A DNA stretch of 64,000 nt from Montifringilla adamsi (lineage: Eukaryota; Chordata; Aves; Passeriformes; Passeridae): contig JAGGNK010007448.1 of assembly GCA_017590115.1 (NCBI GenBank), positions 9,712,815 to 9,776,814 of the forward strand, given 5' to 3'. A program made the translations under genes and the position numbers. The notes beneath the pieces were generated by a model. That model worked only from the letters and a program-made list of their open reading frames with translations, did no database searches and was not told the DNA's origin. Below are positions 1 to 8,917 of this stretch, piece by piece. The stretch's first letter is position 1; the number at the start of each line of letters is the position of its first letter.

Positions 1-295
1 GTGATCCCACAAGCCTTCCTGAACCTGTATATTGGAGGTGCTGAGGATCCACTGGCCACCAACACACGCAGCCAGCAAGGCTTTGTGGGCTGCCTGCAAG
101 ACGTGCAGGTGGACGCCGAGGCCGTGCTGCCGGCGGATCTGCCGCTGGGGGAGTCGTCCCCGGCGAGGCCGGGCTGTGACCGCACCGAGTGGTGCCTCTC
201 CCAGCCCTGCTCCCACGGAGGGCTCTGCGTGGACCTTTGGGCCACCTTCAGGTGTGACTGTGCCAGGCCCTATGGAGGCCCAGCTTGCTCATATG
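1..295 (+). CDS. CRB2: CRB2 exon: end of laminin G domain plus EGF domain
   Basis: The frame is open from base 1. It reads the last strands of a laminin G-like domain (LNLYIGG, then [12 protein letters not shown]) followed by a six-cysteine EGF domain ([16 protein letters not shown] onward to GGPAC). The exon ends at ATATG with donor GTAAGT at 296, leaving one base of a split codon. Its true 5' boundary is at or beyond the window edge. Reading past the donor stays open to 498, but that extension has no domain character. Confidence 0.9.
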
Positions 296-3200
296 GTAAG
301 TGCCATGGGATTGACACCTGCCAGCTCCATAGGTACTGGAGAAGCTTGGATGTTAGCTCTGGAAACAGGACTTTCTATTTGACCAGGGGGAAAAATAAAG
401 GAAAAGCCTTTGTGAATAAAATCCTAATTGATCCCTTCCCTGTTGTTTGCTCCTGCAGGAATGACTGTCAGTTTTGTGGTGCAGGTTATTCCTGGTAGAG
501 CCAGAGGCTCTGACTTCATCTTTTAACAGATCTGTGTGAATGCAGGGAAGCAGGGAAGTTGTTTTACTGTGAAAAGTTGATCTTGAGGTTCTGAGTTGAG
601 GATGAATAGGAATGTATTGCTTTGTTGAAGGAAGCTCTTTGATAATTTTCAGTTAAAATTGTATCTATTTGCATTTTTTGCTCCTGTAAGGCTTATATTA
701 GTATTGGGGTTTTTTTTCAACTCTTCTGAGCAGTAGTGTGAATATGACAAGTACTGCTGTTACCAAATTTACAGATTTTAAAAGCAACTCTGTATCTTGA
801 GTTGCTTGAGTAAGTCCTTGAGTAAATCTGCTGGATTGGCAAGGACTCTGTTGGACCTGTATTTCACTCTCAAGTATCTCTGGATACTTGAATTTGTGCC
901 CTCCAGAAGAAGCAAGGACACATTCACCTACTTCTTAGTGTCACAGACCTGTGGGGAGGAGCATCATTAATTACCCTGGCACGTGTGGAAAACACTGAGA
1001 AGAGACCTTTGCCCCATTCCTAAGGAGCTGCATCCCCGTGCCAGCTGCATTCCCTTTATCTCTGAGCTGAAGTTTGTTTCTTTTCTCTTCCAGAGCGCCC
1101 AGCAGCAACATTTGGCCTAGAGAATTCCACCAGCTTTGCCTCTTTCACCCTTTCTGACAGCCTTGGTGCAAACTTCAACCTCTCCTTTTTCCTGCGGAGC
1201 CGGAAGCCCGATGGTTTGTTACTGCAGGGCTGCAATGGGACAGGCCCCTGCCTCACCCTGTACCTGAGGGATGGCCAGCTGAGCATAGAGATGTCCCCTA
1301 CGGACACTGTGACCTTTCCAGGGAATGTGGTTGATGGGAGAAGACATTTGATAGCCCTGTCTTTCCGGGGAGGCTCTGTTGGTGCTCTGCAGTCAGACAC
1401 GTTCATGGAGCTGGGGCAGCTGCCAGCACAAGCCCTGGGAGCTGGCTCTGAAGTGTTCATTGGGGGACACCCGAACCCCGACAGTGCTGAGCTGTGGGGG
1501 GGCTATTTCAAGGGCTGTTTGCAGGACATCCAACTCAACAGCCACCAGATACAGTTTTTCCAGGTGGAGAATGACAGTTTGCCAGAGGAACTCAATAGGA
1601 CTCAAACTGGAAATCTTGTGAATGGCTGCATCTCTGATGACACCTGCAAGGTATGTGCTGTGTTGTGTTTGTGTGTGCAGGGGTTCATTGTAGTTCTGTT
1701 ACTACACAAAAGTCTGACTGTTGCTGATACCAGAAAGAGGAGGTTTTTGATGTATTGAAGAACACATGGTTCTCTGTGCTCCCACCTCACTCAATATGCT
1801 ACATATGATTTAAACACTGAGTTTTCTCAAGCTCCCCTGTTGTTTTTGTGGTTGTAGAACTTGGGCAGTGGCTTTTGTGGTGCCCATCTCCACTTTGCTG
1901 AGCCCACATAGGTTTCAGACTCCCTTCCCTAACCTGTAATCTTGCCAGCCCCTCCCTTCATCCTGTTCCAGTTGCACAACAATCCCTTCCCCAGGAATCT
2001 GCCATTTCAACAACAGAAGGAGCTGTCTCCATGTGCCCTTGGATCAGAGCTTGGCTCTCCTCTGTGCCACACCTGGTGATGGGGAGGCCATACCCCCTAA
2101 TCTTGCCCTTCTTGCTTGTGGTGCTCTGAAGTGTTGTCACACCTGTGGTGTTAGGGGTGTCCTTCTGGTGACAGAACTTTGTGAGCTTCTTGGGAGCATC
2201 ACAGTTTGTTTCATCCATTCCTCACCTGGGCTTTTGTGCCTTGTTCTTTGCCAGGTTGCTGGGGTTTCTGTTGGTCAGTGCTGTGCACAGCAGGGAGCAG
2301 GGGCTCAGGAATTTCTTGTACAGAGGCCCTTGTGCTTCCCTCACTGCTCTTGAGTAATTGTTCCATTTCCCTCTAGTCTTGATTCAAATGCTGTTTGTTC
2401 TCATCTTCATCGTCACAATTCTACCAAAGTCTCTTAGACCTCTAGATGAATTACTGTGCCCCTAAATTCCCCTGTTTTGTTTTTCAGTCTGAGCCATGTC
2501 AGAATGGTGGCAGATGCATTGTCACTTGGAATGATTTCCATTGCAGCTGTCCAGCAAATTTCACTGGGAAATTTTGTGAAGAGAAAGTCTGGTGTGAAAG
2601 TGACCCATGTCCTGAAGCCACCACCTGCATAGATGTCGTGGCAGGATATGTGTGTAAGTTCTCCTGCTTGTGTGTTGGTAAAATCCCCCCCATTCCCTGT
2701 CTACAATCAATGTTCCCAGTTTGTGCTGTTGAAAACAATACAAACACATGCTGCAAAGAGCACAGAGAGTGGTGCCCAGGTACCTACTGCCAGGTACCAC
2801 AGGCAGCATGGGCTCTGTGGGCTTGCCCTGGGTGTGACAGAACACAGCTGAGGAGTAAAAATTGCTGCCTAAGAGCTGGATATTATTGCAGGAGGTGCAG
2901 TTGTAAACAGGAAGAGCTTTAAGGCTGCCAGCAGCTCGCCTGTAATCCTGCTCACACTAAGCTTAGGGGTTCTTAGGGAGAGAACCTGCCAGGGGTGTGC
3001 CACTGGTCTGGCTCAAACAGGACACCAACTGTCTTTGAAATCCCTCGTGTTCTCCCCCTTTATTTATAGGTCTGGCTAATGCAACATTTAATAGTTATGC
3101 TGCCGTAGAATTTACCACCAACACATCAGTGACCAGAACTCTGAGCAGCCTCCACATGGACTTCAGAACCAGAGATGAAGATGCTGTTTTGCTTCGGGCT

Positions 3201-6200
3201 GTGGAAGAGGTGGATTCCCTCCAGGTAGCCATTAAGAATTCCTCCCTGCTTGTTGACATCAGGAGTGGGAACAGCATCGAGGGTGTCAGCTTCGTGAGCC
3301 CGCAGCCCGTCACGGACGGGGCCTGGCACAGCGTCTCCGTGTCCATGGAGGAGCCGGCCGCGCTCTCGTCCCGCTGGCTGCTCCGCTTGGACGGCTCCGT
3401 GAACGTGACTCTGCAGGGGAGCGCCGGCAGCTTGGACTTCCTCAAGAACAACGCATCGGTCGTTTTGGCCGAGAATTTCACCGGCTGCCTGGGCCGGGTG
3501 CAGATCGGGGGGATCTTCCTGCCCTTCCCGCCCCAGCAGCCGTACCCGCAGGCCGAGCAGTTCCAGCGGGCCGGCGCGGGCAGCGTCCAGCTGGGCTGCT
3601 CCGGGGCCGACGTGTGCGCCTCCAGCCCCTGCCTCAACGCCGGCACCTGCGAGGACCTGTTCAACGCCTTCCGCTGCGGCTGCAGCGCGGGCTGGGCCGG
3701 GCAGCGCTGCGAGGCCAACATCGACGACTGCCAGCCCAGCCCCTGTGTCCATGGGGACTGTGTGGATGCCGTGGCAGACTTCCAGTGCGAGTGCTTCCGG
3801 GGCTTCATCGGGAAGAGGTGTGACATCAACGTGGACGACTGCGTGCGGCACCAGTGCCTGAACGGAGCCACCTGCGTGGATGGCGTTTACGGGTACTCCT
3901 GCAAGTGCCCCCCTCAGTACTCCGGACCTCGCTGCGAGTAAGTGCTGGGGCTGCGTTGATACAGGGGGCAGAGGAACCTCCAGATAAACTGGACTTTTAT
4001 TTTGGGACACTTTGGGGAAAATTTTTCATTGCAAGCATCTCGTAGGTAAAGAACCTAAATCCTGCTGTGACTTGGAAGGTGCTGTCCAGGTCCAAACCCT
4101 CACTGACAGGGGTTCAGCCTCGTACAGGATAAGGATCCTTCCTTTTGATGTGGGTTATCCCCGTGCTACCTTTCAGAGCTGTTTGAAGGGCACATACTCT
4201 GGCCTGTTGTCATTTCCCTCTAGCACTCCCCAAGATGTCCGTCTTTGTGACTTGATTCCCCTCTGCCATATTCCTATGCTGATTTTAAACAAGTTCAAGT
4301 GGAACACAGAGTTAAATACTGACATGTCTGCATTTCAGTTATCTGATCTATCCAGGATGATTTTCCTGTTGTTCCTGCTGCATGCTGGGACAGACAGTTA
4401 CCTGGTACTGGCATTATCCTTCCTGGGGCCTGGCTGTACTGTTCCAGCAGTGTCCTGTCCCTGCCTATATTTTCATTAGCAAGAACAGACCTGTCTGAGG
4501 ACTGATAGAGCTCCTGTCTGTTCCCAGGGTGTGATCCAAGGAATATTCTGATGTTACGGATGATTTCTGAGACTATTCCCTTTTTCAGTTATGTCAAACC
4601 CCTTCCTAGAAATACCAAGGACTGTGTTTATGACCCTCACTAGCCCCATTCCCCCTGAGCCCCAGAACACTCTGCCCTTCCCCAAAACCTGAATGCTCCA
4701 AAGGCTGTCCCTTGCTCTCCCCAGGTGGCCGTTCCCCCCTCAGCAGTGTGGCAAGAACTTCACCTGCTTGAACGGTGGCAGGTGCATCACTGAGAGCTGG
4801 GGAGCCAACTGCTCCTGCAGGCCTGGCTTCACTGGAAGGAAGTAAGTGCTGCTTTGGGATCCAGTGCTGCAGTCCTGATCTAAGTGGGTGGCAGAGCAGG
4901 GCCCCTGCCTCACCCTCCTCCAAGGCCTTGTGCCAGTCAAACAGCCGCTCCTAATGGGAACAGGAGCTGTTGCTTGGAGCACAGGGAGGCTTCAGAGCTG
5001 CCAACACCAGGTTTTGTAGCAAGAACTGCTTCCGAGTCTTTTCAGGCACGCTAGCTGTGCTGGAGACCTGTGCTGGCCTCAGTCCCATAGAAACCACAAC
5101 AGGAGGGCTGGTGTGAACAGGGGAGAATTTCAAGTTGTGTGACTCCAGAGAAAGCACCTGGAGAAGCTGCACTGGGTGCTTTTCAAACAAAAGAGGCTTT
5201 TTTAGACTGGGTGATCTCGTGTTCTATGGCACAAGAATATACATGACAATTCTAATACACTCTTTCCTTCCCAGCTGTCAAATCAACATAAACGAGTGTG
5301 ACCCGAACCCGTGCCAGAACGGGGGCACGTGCCAGGACTCGGAGAACCGCTACGAGTGCGTGTGCAGCGCCAGCTACACCGGCGAGCGCTGCGACATCAA
5401 CGTAAGCACCGCGCCGCGGCTCCGCCGTCCCTGCGCTCGGCCCGGCCCCGCTGGGGCTCCTCCTGCTCCTGTCCTGCCTAAAGCACAGTGGGGAATCCTC
5501 AAGGGTTTTTTTCTCTGCAGTGCTGCTGCTTATTGGTCTCCAGCATATAAACAACTGCAGTAAATGCTCCTCAGTATCTGCATGTGCTGCCATATGGCTT
5601 TTGGGGCTGTCTCTGCACATCTCCATAGATTTCACAACTCTTTGGACAGAAATCCAACTCCTGCAGTTGACCCAGGTTCCTGGAGAGTGGAATTTCATTT
5701 GGTGTTTTATCTTGGATAAGAGTTACTAAACACCTTCCCTCTCCAAAGATCATTTGAGTAGAAATGGGATGTTTGGAGAAGGGAAGTTGGGTGAAGTCAG
5801 GCCAGGAGTGGTTCAGGGTTGTGTGAAACAGCTGAGTCTGTCCCTGAGCTGCTGCTGCCCCGGCCCAGCTGAGCCATGCCCGTGTGCATCATCCAAGTGT
5901 TCAGGGTGGGGCTGGGATCCTTCCTGGGGGGAGATGGGATCCATCTCTGCTTTCTCTGTGAAGCTGTTGCATGGTCAGGCAGCTTTTTGTGTAACCTGGG
6001 AATGTACTAACCCATCCTGCATGGAAAGGGCTCTGTGCCAGGCGGGGTTTGCTGCTGTTGCTGTTACCCAGGGCTCCAATGCACGTGCCAAGGTCACCCT
6101 GACATTTCCAGTTTGCATGCACAGACTCCTTCAGGCATCTCTATCTCCTCTGTCCCAGGACATTTCTGTGGATTCCTTGTATTCATTTTCATCACCCTCC

Positions 6201-8589
6201 CCTTGCTTTTCTTCACTCTTTCCTTTCCCTCCTGTGCAGCCAGGCCCCTGCTGGGGCAGGGAGGGGCTGGGGATGGTGCTGGGCACCACCAGGGACAGCT
6301 GGAGCTCAGCTGAGCTCCCTTTGCTCTCTGCTCCCACTGCAGCAGCTCCAGGGGCCCTGCTGGGCCCTCGTGGTGCAGGACTAACCCGCCTGGGCTGGGA
6401 CTAACTTTGGACAGGCTCAGGGAACCCACCGGGACTTCAGGCGTTTGGAAAGGGCAAAGGGCTTCCAGATCCCCTGGGAATGTTCCTTCTTTGCTCTGTG
6501 ACATGAGCACAGACTGAATGGCATCAAAAAGCTGTAAATAATCCAGCTTGAATTATTCTGGTTTTACCTGTAAGGTGGCCAATACCATTGTTAGCAATAA
6601 GGAATATCTTATTTTTAAGCTTACTATAATTTTAAAACTTTGTTTCATGACAAAAATTCCACAGTTGTTTTAGTTATGTTGTTGTCTTCCATGCCATCCT
6701 TGACTCCACCAGAATCTAGGGAATTCTCATTTCTTTCCTCAGTACTTGGGCTTTTTATCATCTCCATCTCCCATCCATGTCCTGACCTCTTCAACATCTT
6801 CCCCTTCCTGCTGCAAGTTCTGCAATTCTGTTTCACAGTTTAACAGCTTAATCAATTCTCTGTTTGCCATTACAGGCATCAAGGCATCATTGAACTTTTT
6901 TTTAGTATCAGTCTCCTGCTTGGGGAAATTTTTGGGGTTACTAAAAATTCACATTACTCTGCATTAACTTTAAAGCTTTTTGTTTTGTTTTTTTTTCTCT
7001 CTCTCTCTTTTTTTTTTTTTTAATTGTTGTTTTTGTTTTTTTGCAACACTGGTCACAACTCTACCAGTGCCACCTGTGTGTTTTAGTCTGATATTGATAA
7101 GAAGGCACCTTTAAAGACTCCCACTGTAGATGCTGAGTAGACTGGCATTTACATCTTAAGGGGCTGTCTTGCTGTGAAAAAGTGCTGTTTTTTGCTTTTC
7201 TAAAAACCTTTTTCCCTCTAATCTGACCATTTTGGTCAGTTATTGCAGTTATTGTAACCACTGGGGTTTCATTGTTTCTCCATTAATTTCTTTTACAGAA
7301 AGGGACTCCAGGTGCTCTCTTCCCCTCCCCACTAATTGAAGTAGCTGTCCCTGTAGCCTGTGGCTCTGTGCTGCTCCTCAGTATTGGTCTCATATTCATG
7401 GTTCTCACGGCAAGGAAGAGGCGCCAGTCCGAGGGGACCTACAGCCCGAGCCAGCAGGAGGTGGCAGGAGCTCGGCTGGAGATGGACAGTGTCCTAAAGG
7501 TGCCACCCGAAGAGCGCCTAATCTAGGCCCTGCCGTGCCCAGGACCTGCACTGCAAGGTCTGCCTGGAGCTGGAGCTGTTCCAGCCCTGGCAGCGGCAGA
7601 TCCGCCCCACCCCAGCTCCCCTCGGGCCGCTCACGAAGAACGGACGCCACGCGCGGGCAGCAGCCAAGGCTCCAAGGGAGCCTCTGCCCTCCCTCCTGCC
7701 CTGCCCTGGGCTGGCCATCGCTCATCTCAGCAGGAGCTGAAGTGGCTCTGGCTCCTGTCCCCTCCCAGGCAGGAGAGGCACATTAAATCTGCTTTCCAAG
7801 GCAGGGTGACCTGCGGCACCTGGGCAGGTTCAGCTCCCTGAGTCCCACTCAGGAGCTGGGAGGGTCGTGGCTGGTTCGTGTATTCTGCTCTGGTTTTGTC
7901 AACAGCTGAAAAACATTCAAACTCTCTCAGCTCAGGTGTGTGAGGTTTTCAGAGTCTTCAACAGCAACAGCAGCTGTGACCTCCCTGTGACAGCCCTGTG
8001 TTACAGGGAATTGTCAGGAATCATCAAAATCCTTGTATAAACCAGTGTTGAATGCCATGGTGCTGTTAGACATTCCCATGGGTACCATGCAGGGAAGGGA
8101 CAGGCAGGACTCCGGGGGTTTGGGCCAGTGCTGGAGCTGCTGGATGCTGGACTTTGGGTGTGCAAGGAGGGGAGAGGGGAGCAGGAAAAGGGTCACAGCC
8201 TCCTGTGCGTTCCCTGGGCTCCGTGGGACAGGGAGGGGACAGGGGAAGGGGGAGTCCTGCCCTGCACCGCTGTCAGCACAGCGCAGCTGAGGGAGGCACT
8301 GGGGGCTGAGGGGTGTGAAATGCAGCTGCGGCCTGCTGGAAGCTCTGAGTAACTCCCTGTTCTACCGCAGCAGCGAGTGTGGGCGCACCTCAGCCACTCC
8401 TCCGTGGTGGGAGCAGTCGGGGCTGCGGGGGCTGCCCTGCTTCTCGCACTGGTTGTAGCCACGGCGATTGCCATGAAGAGGAGGAGAGCGACTCAGGGAA
8501 CCTACAGCCCGAGCCGGCAGGAGAAGGACGGGGCCCGAGTGGAAATGTGGAACGTGATCAAGATGCCCCCGACCGAGCGGCTGATCTGA
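1..8589 (+). CDS. CRB2: Crumbs homolog 2, 3' half of gene (spliced, 5' end outside window)
   Basis: CRB2 is a type I transmembrane protein that recruits PALS1/PATJ and FERM proteins to set up apical membrane identity in epithelia, retina and kidney. Joined exons are 1-295, 1094-1650, 2488-2653, 3070-3937, 4725-4841, 5275-5401, then either 7299-7526 or 8371-8589. All junctions use GT/AG and keep frame, giving 785 or 782 residues from the window edge. Domain order is: end of a laminin G domain, EGF, laminin G, EGF plus a partial EGF, laminin G, three EGFs (two of calcium-binding NxDDC type), EGF, calcium-binding EGF, transmembrane helix, 37-residue tail ending ERLI. The SEGTYSPS core with the PPEERLI end is typical of CRB2 rather than CRB1, and the convergent neighbour DENND1A supports the assignment. 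The odd feature is two alternative terminal exons. The start codon and N-terminal EGF repeats lie upstream of the window. Confidence 0.95.
296..1093 (+). other. CRB2 intron
   Basis: Intron between the first EGF exon and the second laminin G exon. It has a GTAAGT donor and a TTTTCTCTTCCAG acceptor. I see nothing else in it. Confidence 0.85.
1094..1650 (+). CDS. CRB2: CRB2 exon: laminin G-like domain
   Basis: A 557-bp exon starts after TTCCAG and supplies the last two bases of a split Glu codon. It encodes one whole laminin G-like domain. Landmarks are [14 protein letters not shown] at the start, [15 protein letters not shown], then VFIGGHP and [13 protein letters not shown], with the closing cysteine in [10 protein letters not shown]. 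Several N-glycosylation sequons are visible (for example NST, NLS, NGT, NDS and NRT). The donor is AAG|GTATGT, phase 0. Confidence 0.93.
1651..2487 (+). other. CRB2 intron
   Basis: Intron with a GTATGT donor and a CCTGTTTTGTTTTTCAG acceptor. Open frames inside it do not resemble CRB2 or any family I recognise. Confidence 0.85.
2488..2653 (+). CDS. CRB2: CRB2 exon: EGF domain plus start of a second EGF
   Basis: It begins [19 protein letters not shown], a canonical EGF domain ending GKFCEE. The start of another EGF follows ([21 protein letters not shown]), whose final Cys codon is split by the donor TGTGT|GTAAGT. This EGF-then-laminin G arrangement is the Crumbs family layout. Confidence 0.93.
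2654..3069 (+). other. CRB2 intron
   Basis: Short intron with a GTAAGT donor and a TTTATTTATAG acceptor. Nothing else is recognised. Confidence 0.85.
3070..3937 (+). CDS. CRB2: CRB2 large exon: laminin G domain plus three EGF domains
   Basis: An 868-bp exon begins with a split Cys codon and [14 protein letters not shown]. It encodes a full laminin G domain ([31 protein letters not shown]) followed by three EGF domains. The second and third start with NIDDC and NVDDC, the calcium-binding EGF signature. It ends SGPRC plus two bases of a Glu codon at the donor GA|GTAAGT. The 3' two thirds is very GC-rich, which explains long open frames on the opposite strand. Confidence 0.94.
3938..4724 (+). 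other. CRB2 intron
   Basis: Intron with a GTAAGT donor and a TTGCTCTCCCCAG acceptor. A second possible AG (CCCCCCTCAG, 4734-4743) lies inside the next exon. Using the first AG keeps the WPFPPQQCG reading expected for Crumbs. Confidence 0.8.
4725..4841 (+). CDS. CRB2: CRB2 exon: EGF domain
   Basis: A 117-bp exon reads [19 protein letters not shown] and then [14 protein letters not shown] up to GFTGR. It is one EGF domain whose last Asn codon is completed by the next exon. The donor is AA|GTAAGT. Confidence 0.92.
4842..5274 (+). other. CRB2 intron
   Basis: Intron with a GTAAGT donor and a CTCTTTCCTTCCCAG acceptor. I see nothing else in it. Confidence 0.85.
5275..5401 (+). CDS. CRB2: CRB2 exon: last calcium-binding EGF, shared by both tail isoforms
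   Basis: It completes an Asn codon and then encodes [20 protein letters not shown] to YTGERCDIN, a calcium-binding EGF. The donor AAC|GTAAGC is in phase 0. It can therefore splice in frame to either of the two phase-0 acceptors downstream, at 7298/7299 and 8370/8371. Confidence 0.93.
5402..7298 (+). other. CRB2 intron with T-rich tract
   Basis: The largest CRB2 intron in the window, 1.9 kb. It ends in TTAATTTCTTTTACAG. It contains a long T- and CT-rich simple tract at about 6977-7041. The open frames in it show no domain I recognise. Confidence 0.8.
6977..7041. repeat. T-rich / CT-rich low-complexity tract
   Basis: Runs of T interrupted by short CTCTCTCT and single G positions, inside the last common CRB2 intron about 260 bp before the first tail exon. 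It could act as a pyrimidine-tract-protein binding region influencing terminal exon choice, but only the composition is seen. Confidence 0.8.
7299..7526 (+). CDS. CRB2: CRB2 terminal exon A: transmembrane helix and CRB2-type tail
   Basis: Begins [15 protein letters not shown] after TTTTACAG, phase 0. A transmembrane helix follows ([20 protein letters not shown]) and then a 37-residue cytoplasmic tail starting RKRR. The tail holds the FERM-binding core QSEGTYSPS and ends PPEERLI-TAG, the PDZ ligand for PALS1. The sequence fits vertebrate CRB2 tails as I know them, including [11 protein letters not shown] poly(A) hexamer ATTAAA follows at 7782, so this exon can end a transcript by itself. Confidence 0.95.
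   Translation, partial: KGTPGALFPSPLIEVAVPVACGSVLLLSIGLIFMVLTARKRRQSEGTYSPSQQEVAGARLEMDSVLKVPPEERLI
7527..8370 (+). other. 3' UTR of terminal exon A; intron for terminal exon B
   Basis: For the transcript ending in exon A this begins as 3' UTR and runs to a poly(A) signal at 7782. For the alternative transcript it is intron. It ends in CCCTGTTCTACCGCAG, an acceptable acceptor. Nothing else is recognised. Confidence 0.65.
7782..7787 (+). terminator. Candidate poly(A) signal ATTAAA for CRB2 terminal exon A
   Basis: ATTAAA lies 256 bases after the exon A stop codon. A GT-rich stretch occurs some way downstream (about 7865-7900). It is the only strong hexamer I found before the second terminal exon. 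Confidence 0.55.
8371..8589 (+). CDS. CRB2: CRB2 alternative terminal exon B: transmembrane helix and CRB1-like tail
   Basis: A second complete membrane-and-tail exon. After CTACCGCAG it reads [11 protein letters not shown] in phase 0, then a Gly/Ala/Leu/Val-rich transmembrane helix (about [20 protein letters not shown]). The cytoplasmic tail starting KRRR is 37 residues, the same length as exon A's tail. It contains [16 protein letters not shown], the EMWN element seen in CRB1, and the end PPTERLI-TGA. Tail identity to exon A is clear, but the transmembrane segments are unrelated, so the duplication is old. No stop, frameshift or splice defect is visible, so it is not an obvious pseudogene. 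An alternative acceptor three bases later would only drop the first Gln. I infer mutually exclusive use with exon A. Transcript evidence is not available to me. Confidence 0.85.
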   Translation, partial: QRVWAHLSHSSVVGAVGAAGAALLLALVVATAIAMKRRRATQGTYSPSRQEKDGARVEMWNVIKMPPTERLI

Positions 8590-8911
8590 GCCCGGGGTCA
8601 CGCCCGGAGCGGCCGAGGGCTGGGGGGGACGGCTCTGCACGGCCGCTGGCACCGCCCGCTGGCACTGCCCCACGGGCTGCTCTCTGCAGCTCATCCCACG
8701 CAGCATTCCTGGCAAACTGCTCTGGCAGCGATAGCGGCAGGGCTGGGGAGCAAAAACCCCGCTGCTGAGGGCCAGGGGAGGGAGCAGTGGCTGTGGCACA
8801 GCGGGGACACAGAACCAGGCAGGACAGGGCTGTGTCACAGCCAGAGCTGGCTGGGCCCCTGCTCCTGCAGGCAGCAGCAAAACCACCCTGAGGCAGGTGC
8901 AGTGAACGGGA

Positions 8912-8917
8912 ATTAAA
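8912..8917 (+). terminator. Candidate poly(A) signal ATTAAA for CRB2 terminal exon B
   Basis: ATTAAA lies about 320 bases past the exon B stop. It is followed within 25 to 45 bases by AATGTGAATAATATTTTTTTT, a plausible GT/T-rich downstream element. Confidence 0.55.

Noticed and set aside
296..498. Read-through of the first CRB2 exon past its donor
   Set aside because: GTAAGT donor at 296 and loss of EGF pattern. The continuation is ordinary intron.
3095..4010. Long minus-strand open frames (up to 294 codons) opposite the large CRB2 exon
   Set aside because: They are shadows of a GC-rich coding exon with strong CRB2 domain identity on the plus strand, and have no domain of their own.
8371..8589. 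Treating exon B as a CRB1 pseudogene fragment
   Set aside because: The acceptor, phase, open frame, tail length and ERLI end are all intact, and it sits precisely downstream of the CRB2 exons. An alternative exon explains it better.
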